From CAWDXG01 sp963822115 (GTDB taxonomy: Bacteria; Myxococcota_A; Polyangia; Polyangiales; Polyangiaceae), in assembly GCA_963822115.1 (NCBI GenBank), contig CAWGGM010000003.1, positions 116,330-180,329 on the forward strand: a DNA stretch of 64,000 bases. Direction: 5' to 3'. The notes below the pieces were generated by a model. It was not told the origin of the DNA. It was given only the letters and a program-made list of their open reading frames with translations, and did not search any database. Shown here in pieces: positions 55,888 to 64,000 of this stretch. The stretch's first letter is position 1; each line of letters opens with the position of its first letter. The position numbers were made by a program, and so were the translations under genes.

Positions 55888-57519
55888 ATGAAGGCTTTCG
55901 GAGTCGAGCTGTCGAGCGCCGCGGCGCGCGGAGCGCTGATCATCGCGGTAGCGGTGGTGGCAGGGCTCGGCATCGGTTTCGTGCTGGTGCCGCGCGTGCC
56001 CACCGCGGACGACGCGAAGCCAGCAGCGCCGGTGGTGCGGCTGCTCGGGCAGCCGCTGAAGCTCGACGACCAGGCGATCCCGCGGGCCCTGGAGCGCGTG
56101 CGCAGCTACGCCGCGCGCGCCATCGGGCTGCGCATGCCGGACGGAAAGGTGCGCGAGTACCTGCCGGGCCGGCTCGGCGCGGGCATCGACAAGCTGAGGC
56201 TGACCCAACTCGTGCGCGACGCGCGCGACCCCACCAGCCCGCTCAGACGCGCCTGGCGGCAGAACGGGAAGAAGGGGCCGCTCGATCTGCCGGTGCCCAT
56301 GGTGATCGACGTGGACCGGGCGCTGCCGACGATCCTGGTGATCAAGGACGAGCTGGACCGGCTGCCGAAGGACGCGCACCTGGATCTGGAGAAGAAGAAG
56401 CTCGTGCACGAGGTGCCGGGAAGGCTGCTCGACGTGGACGCGACGCTGGGCGCGGTGGCCGACGCGCTCCAGGCCGGCAAGCACAGCGCGCCGCTGGTGT
56501 TCGAGCACAGAAAGCCGCACCGCGTGGCCGCCGAGCTCGACAACGTCGAGTTCGATCACGTGCTCGGCTACTTCTCGACCGACTACAACCGCGCCCGGCG
56601 GGCCGCCGCGCGCACGTTCAATCTGCGTCTCGCCGCCTCCAAGCTCGACGGCTACGTGATGCTGCCGGGCGAGGTATTCGACTTCAACGACGTGGTGGGG
56701 CCGCGCGACGAGGCGAACGGCTACAAGGTGGCGCCGGTGATCGCCCAGGGCGAGATCGTCGACGGAATGGGCGGAGGGACGTGCCAGATCTCCGGTACGC
56801 TGCACGGCGCGGCGTTCTTCGCGGGCCTCGACATCGTCGAGCGCTACCCGCACACGCGCCCGAGCTCGTACATCAAGATGGGTCTGGACGCGACGGTCGT
56901 GTATCCGACCATCGATTTCAAGATCAAGAACCCGTTCAAGTTCCCCGTGGTGCTGCACGAGACCGTGAAGAACGGCAAGGTGCGCGCGGAGATCCTCGGC
57001 CCCAAGCGGACGCGCACGGTCACGCTGATCCGTCACATCGACAAGGCGATCCCGTTCGACCAGGTCGAGCGCGAGGACAAGCACCTGCCGTCGGGCATGC
57101 GCGTGCTGGCGCAGCGCGGCGTGCCCGGCTTCAAGCTGCACCGCTACCGCATCGTGCGCGACGGACCGTACGCGGTGCGCGAACGCTGGGACGACACCTA
57201 TCCGCCAACGACGCAGATCATCAAGATTGGCACGGGCGACATGCCCCGCGACAGCGTGCACGTCCACGGCGACCGGCACCCCGAGTACGTGGCCGACGAG
57301 CTGCTCACGATGACGCAGGGCCTCGACGTGGACGACAAGGACACGCGACCCGGAGGAGCGACGCAGGCGTGGCGGAAGAAGGGCAAGTACGGCGAGCCTG
57401 GCTGGCAGGAAAAGGCGGGCATGCCGGTCTGGCACTCCAGCGACGACGACAGCGACCACGCCCGCCACCACCACAAGAGCGCGCACCACAGCCACGAACA
57501 CCACGGCCGCAAGCGCTAG
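55888..57519 (+). CDS. VanW-family membrane-anchored protein
   Basis: This protein of about 543 residues has one N-terminal transmembrane helix (about 13-36) and a large extracytoplasmic part with the VanW domain: FSTDYNRARRAAARTFNLRL, LPGEVFDFNDVVGPRDEANG, GGGTCQISGTLHGAAFFAGL and VVLHETVKNGKVRAEILG. VanW proteins occur near glycopeptide-resistance and cell-wall genes; exact function is unknown. The C-terminus is a His/Lys/Asp-rich tail (HHHKSAHHSHEHHGRKR), a possible metal-binding or surface tail. ATG 55888 is preferred to the GTG at 55816. Confidence 0.85.
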   Translation: MKAFGVELSSAAARGALIIAVAVVAGLGIGFVLVPRVPTADDAKPAAPVVRLLGQPLKLDDQAIPRALERVRSYAARAIGLRMPDGKVREYLPGRLGAGIDKLRLTQLVRDARDPTSPLRRAWRQNGKKGPLDLPVPMVIDVDRALPTILVIKDELDRLPKDAHLDLEKKKLVHEVPGRLLDVDATLGAVADALQAGKHSAPLVFEHRKPHRVAAELDNVEFDHVLGYFSTDYNRARRAAARTFNLRLAASKLDGYVMLPGEVFDFNDVVGPRDEANGYKVAPVIAQGEIVDGMGGGTCQISGTLHGAAFFAGLDIVERYPHTRPSSYIKMGLDATVVYPTIDFKIKNPFKFPVVLHETVKNGKVRAEILGPKRTRTVTLIRHIDKAIPFDQVEREDKHLPSGMRVLAQRGVPGFKLHRYRIVRDGPYAVRERWDDTYPPTTQIIKIGTGDMPRDSVHVHGDRHPEYVADELLTMTQGLDVDDKDTRPGGATQAWRKKGKYGEPGWQEKAGMPVWHSSDDDSDHARHHHKSAHHSHEHHGRKR

Positions 57520-57552
57520 CGGTCGTCGAGCGTGCGCGTCCAGGTGGGCTAC

Positions 57553-57626
57553 GGGGGATGCGTCCGGTTGGAACGAGACCCCGCTTCGCGGGGGCCCCTA
57601 TCTCGTTCCAACCGGACGCATCCCCC
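57553..57626. repeat. 74-nt hairpin with perfect 26-bp arms
   Basis: GGGGGATGCGTCCGGTTGGA plus ACGAGA (57553-57578) is exactly complementary to 57601-57626. The loop itself folds as CCCCGC-TTC-GCGGGG. It lies 34 bp after the VanW-gene stop and before the insertion-element remnants. It could be a strong terminator of the VanW gene, a mobile-element end or a REP-like element. Confidence 0.75.
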
Positions 57627-57689
57627 TACGCCCCCCAAGGTCGAGCGGGCACCCAAGGCGCCTTGCGGGGTTTCGCTATTTGGGGCGGC

Positions 57690-57793
57690 CTACTTCTTGT
57701 TGTTCTTCTTCGGAACCAGCACCGATCGGCCCAAGCAGGCGGCGATTGTCGAACCAGTCGACCCACTCGTCGAGCGTGGCGAGACTGGACTGC
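57690..57793 (-). mobile_element. IS3-family transposase C-terminal remnant
   Basis: The minus strand encodes SLATLDEWVDWFDNRRLLGP IG, the typical end of an IS3/IS150-type transposase (the RP/RLL-E-PIG region). Nothing of the catalytic core precedes it; the sequence to its right belongs to the start region of the IS91-type element. It is an old fragment. The intervening 57627-57689 has no gene. Confidence 0.6.
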
Positions 57794-57911
57794 CTCGACC
57801 CGGTGCATGTCGTGCCTGGCGGCCGCCGCCGGCGAACCGGCCGCCCGCCACCCCTCGCCCATGTGATTCCGCACGCTTCGAGCGGGCGCGGCGCTTGCCA
57901 GAGCGCAGCCC

Positions 57912-59667
57912 GTGCTGCGCCCGCGCGCTCCCGACATCAGCGACGTCGCCTCGCCCAGCTATCGGCGCCGCCGCCAGCCCGAGCAGACGGCGCTCTACCA
58001 GATCGTGCAGCAGCACCTCGAGGCCTTCCTGGAGGAAGCTCGCGAGCGCTACGCCCGCGGCTTGCCGCGCTACGTCGAGCAGGAGCTTCGCGCGTACTTG
58101 AAGTGCGGCATCCTCGCGCACGGCTTCGCCCGCGCCGAGTGCCGGCGCTGCGGTGAGCCGCTGCTCGTCGCCTTCTCGTGCAAGCGTCGCGGCGTCTGCC
58201 CGTCGTGCAACGCCCGCCGTATGCACAACACCGCCGCCCACCTCGTCGACCGCGTCTTCGCCGACGTGCCGCTCCGCCAGTGGGTACTCACCGTACCCTT
58301 CGACCTGCGGATGCTGCTGGCCAGGAACGCCGCCGCCTTCGGCGCCATGTGCCGCATCCAGGCCGAAGAGCTGCTCGCCTTCCACGAGCGCCGTGCGCGC
58401 GAGGCGGGGATCGGAAAGCGCCGCGGTGAGAGCGTGCGCGGCGCCGGCGTCTCGTTCCCCCAGCGCTTCGGCGGCAGCCTCAACCTCAATACCCACAACC
58501 ATGCGGCGTTCGTCGACGGCGTGTTCGTGATCGAGTCGGGATCAACACCCGTCGCCATCTCCCAAGCGACCTTCCACGAGCTCCCGCCGCCCGAGCGCCA
58601 CCAGATGGACGCCGTCTGCGGTCGCATCGCCACGCGCTTCATCCGCTGGCTCGAACGTCAGCGGCCTTCTCGGCGTGGAACCCGATCACTTCAACAACGA
58701 AGCACCGGAGCCATCCGCTCTCGATAGCTGCAGCCAGCTCTCGCTTGGCATTGGCAAGCTCACAGCCGTGCCGGGCGAGAACGCCCGACCCGCGGACGCC
58801 GAAGAGCAGGCCGAGCTCGAGAAGCTGAAGCCAGCGCGCGGTCGCCGCAGCCGCTACCTGGGCGAGGCGCAGGGCTTCGGTCTGCATGCCGCCGTCTGCG
58901 TCCCTGCCGACAACAGCTTCGGCCGCGAGCTGCTGCTTCGCTACTGCGGTCGCCCTCCGTTCAGTCTCGAGCGCTTGAGCCTGCTCCCCAGCGGCCACGT
59001 CGCCTACCAGATCAAGAGCCCCTGGCGCTCCGACCAGACCCACCGCGTGATGGAGCCCCGCGAGTTTCTCGCCCGACTCGCCGCGCTCGTCCCACCGCCC
59101 CGCACTCCGCTCGTCCGCTTCCACGGCGCCATCGCGCCCAACTTTCCCCACCGCAGCGCCGTCGTCGCGCTCGCACCCAGGCACACCGTCGACCGGAATC
59201 CCGGGTCGTGCGCGAGCACACCTGCGAGTCGCCAAATCGCGGCAGAGCACCAGGTCCGCCCGCCCCTGGAACGCTGCGCACCCGCGCTCGTGGCGGAGCA
59301 CAGCGCGACCGGCAATCTCGAGCGCCGCGTCACGACGACGGCCGTGTGCTCACCACGAGCTCCCGAACCAGGCCACGGCGTTGCCGGTCGCCCGCCCACT
59401 TGTCGTGCCGAAGCAGAGTGCGACGCTCTCCGCACCTTCGACAGCGCCATCTCCCGCATCGACTGGGCCACGCTGCTTCGCCGCGTCTACGACATCGACG
59501 CCCTCGCCTGCCCTTGCGGCGGGCGCCTCCGCTTCACCGACCTCGTCACCGATCCCGACGAAGCCCGCACCGTCCTCGAAGGCCTCCTACTCCCCGCGAC
59601 CCCACCCGCGATTCTTCCGGCCCACGCGGCGCCCGATCTCCTCGACCTCCCACCGCCCGACCCCTAG
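57912..59667 (+). pseudogene. IS91-family transposase, frameshifted
   Basis: The first part (GTG 57912) has the IS91 zinc-binding domain (CGILAHGFARAECRRCGEPL; CPSCNARRMHNTAAHLVD), LRQWVLTVPFDLR and the HxH site in NLNTHNHAAFVDGVF. Near 58663 the frame shifts by one base; the second part continues GVEPDHF, RELLLRYCGRPPFSLERLSL and the C-terminal CACPCGGRLRF. IS91 elements move by rolling-circle replication. The element has no inverted repeats by nature. As read it is inactive unless the shift is a sequence error. Confidence 0.85.
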
Positions 59668-60329
59668 CCAGACCGCGCGCCCGGCGAGCGCCCGCACCTC
59701 CGCCCACTCAAGCCACCGCGCGCGGCCAGCGCGCCGGTGCGCGTTGGATTCGATCAACCTGGCCCAGCATAGCCCCGGAACGAGTTCGTGGATCGAGCGT
59801 TATGTCCACTGATTCCAGGTGGTTACGCCCTTCCACCAGCTTGTCCGCGCCGATCCCTGCCGCCGACCCGGACTCCACTGTCTCGCGTGGGCCGCTCGGC
59901 GTACACTTCGGGAATGGGGTTGGAATGCCTGGCCTTCCACTGCCACTGCCTGCCGAAGCTCGTCTCGCGTGCTCTCCATGCACCGCAGTGTCCGCGCTCG
60001 TGACGATCACGTCACGACGGGGCAGAGCGAGGTCTTACGGACGATTCGGGACGATTCGGGACGATTGAGACTCCCCCCGAGAGCGCCACCGCGGTCCCCT
60101 CCTCCATCGGCCCGACCGAGCGACACGCTGACGCGCAGCCGACAGCTGGGCCCACACGCGGGGGTGTAGTCGAGACGGCGCTGGCGCGCGCCCTCGCGTT
60201 CGCCGGGGAGGCCCAGCGCTGGGAGGTGGTGCAACGGATCGCCGGGGAGCTGGAAGCGCATCGCCTGGCACGCGAAGGCGCTGCCGGCGAGGTGAGCGCG
60301 CTCGACGCGCAACGCTGCCAGCGCCCCCC
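59668..60329. other. 660 bp without a supported gene; fragment and tandem repeat
   Basis: The left part is probably the trailing end of the IS91-type element. At 60039-60068 three 10-bp units of GGACGATTCG stand in tandem (last unit one base different). At about 60178-60327 on plus a fragment encodes ETALARALAFAGEAQRWEVV and QRIAGELEAHRLAREG, which looks like the helical end of a small conserved protein but has no start. I see no further gene. Confidence 0.5.
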
Positions 60330-61472
60330 TCACTGCACTGTTTGCACCATCCGGAAGCCCAGCCCCGGGCTACCGAGCCCAGCCGACGAGACGATTATCT
60401 CCGCTGCCCGGAGAGACGAGGGCCAGATGTTGAACAGCCCGCCACGCACCTGGATGCCCTGCTGCCCGAGGTTCTGCAGATCGAACTGCGCGCCCCAGTC
60501 GACGTAGGGCCCATCGACGTATCCGTGAGGCACTATGGCAGAACCGACCCACTCTGCCGCGTTGCCGATCATGTCGTAGAGCCCCCATCCGTTGGGGTGC
60601 TTCTGTCCGCCCGGATGGGTGAACCTCCCCGCATTGGCGCAATACCAGGCGATGGGCGACAGGACCGGGTCGTCGGCGCAGGTGTACAGCGTCTCGGACG
60701 GGCTCCGTTGCACGATCTCGCCGGTGTAGACGCTGGTGCGCGTCCCCGCGCGGGCCGCGTACTCCCATTCGGCGCCGGTTGGCAATCGGAAGCCGGGACA
60801 GTCGTAGACCGAGCTGCCCGCGGTGCGGGCGGCCTTGCAGGTCATGCCCTTGCCCAGCTGACCGGTGCAGCCCGAAAGCACGTAGCAGGCGGGCAGGCCG
60901 TGCTGCTTGGAGACGAGGTTCGTGTAGGCCAGCGCCTCGCTGAAGGTCATGTTGCCGACGGGGCAGTCCGGCTTGGAGCAGTCGCCGGTACCGTTCGTCA
61001 TCAAGCCGCTGGGATTGGGGACGCCCGCGGCGGTCCACTCGGCCTGGGTGAGCTCAAGCTGCTGGATGCGGAAGCGGTGGGTGAGTGTGACCTCGCCGGG
61101 GTCTTCGGAGTACTTGGCGCGACCCCACTCGCACCAGGGCGAGCCCATGATGAAACAGCCGGGTTCGATCGTGCACCAGCCTCCCGAGCAATCGGGCTTC
61201 GCCTTGGGCTGGCCGCAGGGCGGCTTGTACTTATCAGGAAGATACGGGTTGCGGTAGCAACCGGCATCGTCCCCGGCTCCAGCGTCCGTGCCCGCGCTGC
61301 CTCCCGACGACGCCCCCCCCGACACGCCCGTGCCGTCGGCCCCAGCCCTGCCGCCCGTGGGTGGCGGGCCGCCCTCGCTGGACCGCCCACCGGTGCACGT
61401 GACGTCGGCGACACCGAGCGCCACGGCGCCGCCGAGGACTATCCAACGAAAAGCGCTCCTAGTAGTTGACAC
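60330..61472 (-). CDS. formylglycine-generating-enzyme-like (SUMF1) lipoprotein
   Basis: This 380-residue protein starts at GTG 61472 with a signal and a cysteine lipidation region (GVADVTCTGG), then a Gly/Ser/Ala-rich linker. The mature part is an FGE-sulfatase (SUMF1) domain: GCFIMGSPWCEWGRAKYSED, RFRIQQLELTQAEW, GFRLPTGAEWEYAARAGT, GLYDMIGNAAEWV and a final GFRMVQ. Many bacterial SUMF1-like lipoproteins are not enzymes but ligand-binding proteins; two cysteines for catalysis were not verified. Its start overlaps the upstream protease gene by 14 nt. Confidence 0.9.
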   Translation of the reverse strand: MSTTRSAFRWIVLGGAVALGVADVTCTGGRSSEGGPPPTGGRAGADGTGVSGGASSGGSAGTDAGAGDDAGCYRNPYLPDKYKPPCGQPKAKPDCSGGWCTIEPGCFIMGSPWCEWGRAKYSEDPGEVTLTHRFRIQQLELTQAEWTAAGVPNPSGLMTNGTGDCSKPDCPVGNMTFSEALAYTNLVSKQHGLPACYVLSGCTGQLGKGMTCKAARTAGSSVYDCPGFRLPTGAEWEYAARAGTRTSVYTGEIVQRSPSETLYTCADDPVLSPIAWYCANAGRFTHPGGQKHPNGWGLYDMIGNAAEWVGSAIVPHGYVDGPYVDWGAQFDLQNLGQQGIQVRGGLFNIWPSSLRAAEIIVSSAGLGSPGLGFRMVQTVQ

Positions 61473-62616
61473 CGTGATCTAGTCCAGAAGCCTGGAACCG
61501 GAGATACCGCGAGTCCAGCTGCCCGCCGTAGTAGAGTTGCGCCGCGCCTTCGAGCTGCGACCAGACTATGGTCTGGTTGGCGGTGCACGGCGTGGAAGTG
61601 TTGCCGTTGCAGGCGATCTTGTAGATGTCGAAGAGCTCGGGGAACGACGTGGCGTTGTACCCGCTCGCGTAACTGGATACGTCGAAAAGAAAGGCGGACC
61701 AGTCCCACTCTACACCCCGGCCAGCGTGTGCGCAGTGGTTCTGCTCCCACAGGATATCGTTGTAGCTGTCACGGGCCATCGGCGGGTAGAGATACGTGCC
61801 GTCGTCCTTCCGGAAGGGCTTGTAGTACACGAGCGTGCCGTCCGTCTGGTACCAGTTGTTGAATACCTTGGTCGCGAAGCTCTGCGCGAAGCCCTCGACC
61901 TCGGCCACTCCCTCTTGTTCGCCCGACTGCAGACAGTGCTCGGTGTTGCCCCAGGTGCTCGGATCGTAGTTGCACTGGCAGGCCGTCTCACCGACGTTGA
62001 GCTCGTAGTCACGCGAGATGTCGCCCATGCTGGCAAACTCGACCATGTGTCCGATCTCGTGTGCGATGATGAACTTCCAGTGCGGTTCCGCAGCGCCGTT
62101 GATGGTGCGGCTGCCCAGATGGACGATACCCGGTCCGGCGCAGGAATCGCCGCCGTACTGTGAACATCCTTCGTTGGTGTGGATCGTGTAGGTGCCGTTC
62201 CAGATCCCGAGGCTCCCGATCCAGCCGAGGTAGTTGTCGAAGAAGGCGTGGACCGCTACGACGCGGCTGGCGATTGCCGCAGCCTGGATCGCGTCGTTGT
62301 TGAACGACGGGTTGACGGTGATCGTGCTGTCCGCGGTCGGCGCCGTGAAGTCGCCCCAGACTTCGTAGGAATACTCCACGCCGTTGGACATGTGGTAGGT
62401 GTCGAAATTGACGCCGTTGAAGTACATCCCATCGGTGGCCTGCTGGAGGCGATAGCTGCCCGATGCCGGCAGAGGCACGGAAGGCGTGCACCCGTTGATG
62501 TCGAGCTGCCCCTGCCAGTATGCAGCGTTGTCGGGTTCCGACAGTATAAATGCGTGGGCGTAGGACGCAGGTACGTTCTGCCACAACGTCGTTGCAAAGG
62601 CGTCCTCGCCCCTGTC
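61459..62616 (-). pseudogene. zincin-like (HExxH) protease, 5'-truncated at an IS91 junction
   Basis: The frame encodes a gluzincin-like metalloprotease with HEIGHMVEFASMGD (zinc His pair and catalytic Glu) and EQEGVAEVEGFAQSF further on. The reading frame continues 5' of the TTG at 62586 (DRGEDAFATTLWQ) and stops being related near 62616, where an IS91-type transposase begins. Signal peptide and start codon are missing. Its stop overlaps the SUMF1-like gene by 14 nt, so the two were co-transcribed. Confidence 0.75.
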
Positions 62617-63815
62617 CCGCCGCGCCGCTGCGCCAGTGGGTGCTGACGCTGCCGTTCGAGCTGAGGGCGCGGCTCGCCTACGACGGCAAGCTCTCGGGCG
62701 CCGTGTGCCGCGCGTTCGTCGACTCCGTCCTCGGCTTCTACCGCCGCCGCCTCGGGGCGCGCGGCATCGAGAGCGGCAAAGGCGGCGCTGTCACCGCCGT
62801 GCAGCGCGTGAGCTCCGACCTACGCTTGAATCCGCACTTCCACACGCTCGCGCTGGATGGAGTGTTCGCCGAAGACGAGGAGGGCGGCGAGCTCTCGTTC
62901 CACGCGCTGCCGTGTCTCACCAACGACAACGTCGCTGACCTCTTGCAGATCGCGCGGGCGCGCATCCTCGCGCTGCTGCGACGCAAGGGCGTGATCGCAG
63001 ACGACGCCGTCAGCGCCGACGCCAGGCTCGGCGAGAGCGAGCCCGCGCTGGCGGGGCTTGCCGTCGCCTCCACGCTCGGCACCGTGCCGGCAGGACCCGC
63101 GCTGCGACGCCGCGAGCCCGTCCGGCTGCGCGACGACCGTGGCCTGGAAGTCACCAAGGGCCTGTGCGCCGCCGAGGGCGGCTTCTCGCTGCACGCCGCC
63201 ACGACCGCCAGCGCCAGCGACGCCGCCGGGCGCGAAGCGCTCTGCCGCTACATCCTCCGCCCGCCCATCGCCGCCGGGCGCGTCCAGCTCCTCGGCGACG
63301 AGCTGGTGCGCCTGGTGCTGAAGCGACCGTTCAGCGACGGGACGTTCGCGATCGATCTCGATCCGCTCTCGCTGCTCTGCCGGCTCGCCACCGCCGTGCC
63401 GCCCCCGCGCTTCAATACAGTGAGATACGCCGGCGTGCTGGCCGCCGCGAGCAAGTGGAGGGCGCGCGTCGTGCCGCCACTGCCAGCGGCGGAACAAGAG
63501 AGCGACGACGCGTGCCCGACGTGCACGGCGAAGGACAAGCCGCCTACCCACCGCTCGGGCCATCGCCCATGGGCCGAGCTCTTGAAGCGCAGCTTCCGCA
63601 TCGATGTCGAGCTCTGCGGCAAGTGCGGCGGCAGGATGAAGCTGCGCGCGCTGGTCGTCACCGCCGCCGGCATCCGTCGCTACTTGCGCTGGCTCGGCGA
63701 GCCCAGCGAGCCGCCAACCCTCGCTCCCGCGCGGGGGCCGCCGTTCTTTTCGAGCCGCGTCATCCGCCGAAGGCTCGGCGAGCCCGTGCAGGCGGAGCTG
63801 TTCGACGCGCATTGA
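62616..63815 (+). pseudogene. IS91-family transposase, 5'-truncated
   Basis: The frame enters at LRQWVLTLPFELRARLAYDG, in the middle of an IS91 transposase, and continues with the HxH site NPHFHTLALDGVF, REALCRYILRPPIAAGRVQL, LDPLSLLCRLATAVPPPRFN and a C-terminal zinc-ribbon-like CGKCGGRM. The N-terminal zinc-binding domain is missing. It belongs to a different subgroup from the copy at 57912. The junction is shared with the truncated protease gene. The last 185 bases of the window show no further gene. Confidence 0.8.
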
Positions 63816-64000
63816 ACGCGCTGTCGCGGGCGCACAGGTGTGTCCGCCGGACGGCGCCGTCGCCCGGAATGGCCCCAAAGAGCCTCGATAGCGCGACCCC
63901 AACGCCCCAGACTGCCCTCTGAGGTCCGGAAACTTCCCGGTCAGGGCCTGGTGTGGCCCCGACGCGCAGCGCCTCGCCGCCTCGCAAGGGCGCTTGTCCC

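Noticed and set aside
57690..58502. Minus-strand gene opposite the IS91 transposase
   Set aside because: It is antisense to a clear transposase; only the IS3-type end at 57690-57793, in a different minus frame, is real.
60226..60507. Protein-coding gene on plus
   Set aside because: Only the first 35 residues look protein-like; the rest is antisense to the SUMF1-like gene and there is no upstream start.

Overview
The window is high-GC DNA from a Gram-negative bacterium. I think it is most likely a myxobacterium or related Myxococcota (Polyangia-type). The grounds are a mraZ-to-ftsZ cell-wall cluster, a TamA/TamB outer-membrane pair, many Ser/Gly-rich lipoproteins with lipoboxes, a eukaryote-like 6-phosphofructo-2-kinase/fructose-2,6-bisphosphatase, and frequent GTG or TTG starts with 1-4 nt gene overlaps. 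This assignment is an inference; no rRNA or tRNA gene was seen.

Left part (1-8.9 kb): the start of a MoaB/MogA-type gene (minus), a three-gene plus operon (two DUF4013-like membrane proteins and a gamma-glutamyltranspeptidase lipoprotein), a glutathione S-transferase and a frameshifted CobW-type GTPase (minus), the bifunctional PFK-2/FBPase-2 (plus), then four small exported or membrane proteins (minus).

Core (8.9-25.8 kb): the division and cell wall (dcw) cluster, all on minus, transcribed mraZ-rsmH-ftsL-ftsI-murE-murF-mraY-murD-ftsW-murG-murC-ftsQ-ftsA-ftsZ. Most junctions overlap by 1-4 nt. murB and ddl are absent from the cluster. Three 10-bp-spaced GTGGG-type boxes and a TTGACA promoter precede mraZ and look like the MraZ autoregulatory site.

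Middle (26-44.7 kb): a B12-binding mutase subunit, rsmE, a metallophosphoesterase, a tamA-tamB operon preceded by a lipoprotein gene, then an accessory set of envelope proteins: a peptidoglycan amidase with a second hydrolase-like domain (frameshifted), two M23 peptidases and a beta-helix lipoprotein, with a methyltransferase among them.

Accessory patch (44.8-49.4 kb): the most unusual part. It holds decayed genes, a transposase remnant, three HicA/HicB toxin-antitoxin-type loci and a GrpB-family gene. Two long imperfect palindromes bounded by GCCCAAC and GTTGGGC have the architecture of integron attC sites and share a central sequence; two weaker candidates lie outside them. No integrase is in the window, so this looks like an attC cluster lacking an integrase. 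It is followed by a DUF559 nuclease gene with a 22-bp-arm hairpin at its 5' side.

Right part (49.4-64 kb): an orphan OmpR-type response regulator, a large VWA-type lipoprotein and its decayed paralogue, uvrC, a VanW-domain protein, then an insertion-rich end: a 26-bp-arm hairpin, an IS3-type remnant, a frameshifted IS91-type transposase, a sulfatase-modifying-factor-like lipoprotein overlapping a zincin-like protease gene, and a second IS91-type transposase whose truncated 5' end abuts the truncated 5' end of the protease gene.

Several otherwise intact-looking genes carry single-base frameshifts (near 5232, 38615, 45004 and 58663). These may be real or assembly errors; the sequence alone cannot decide.
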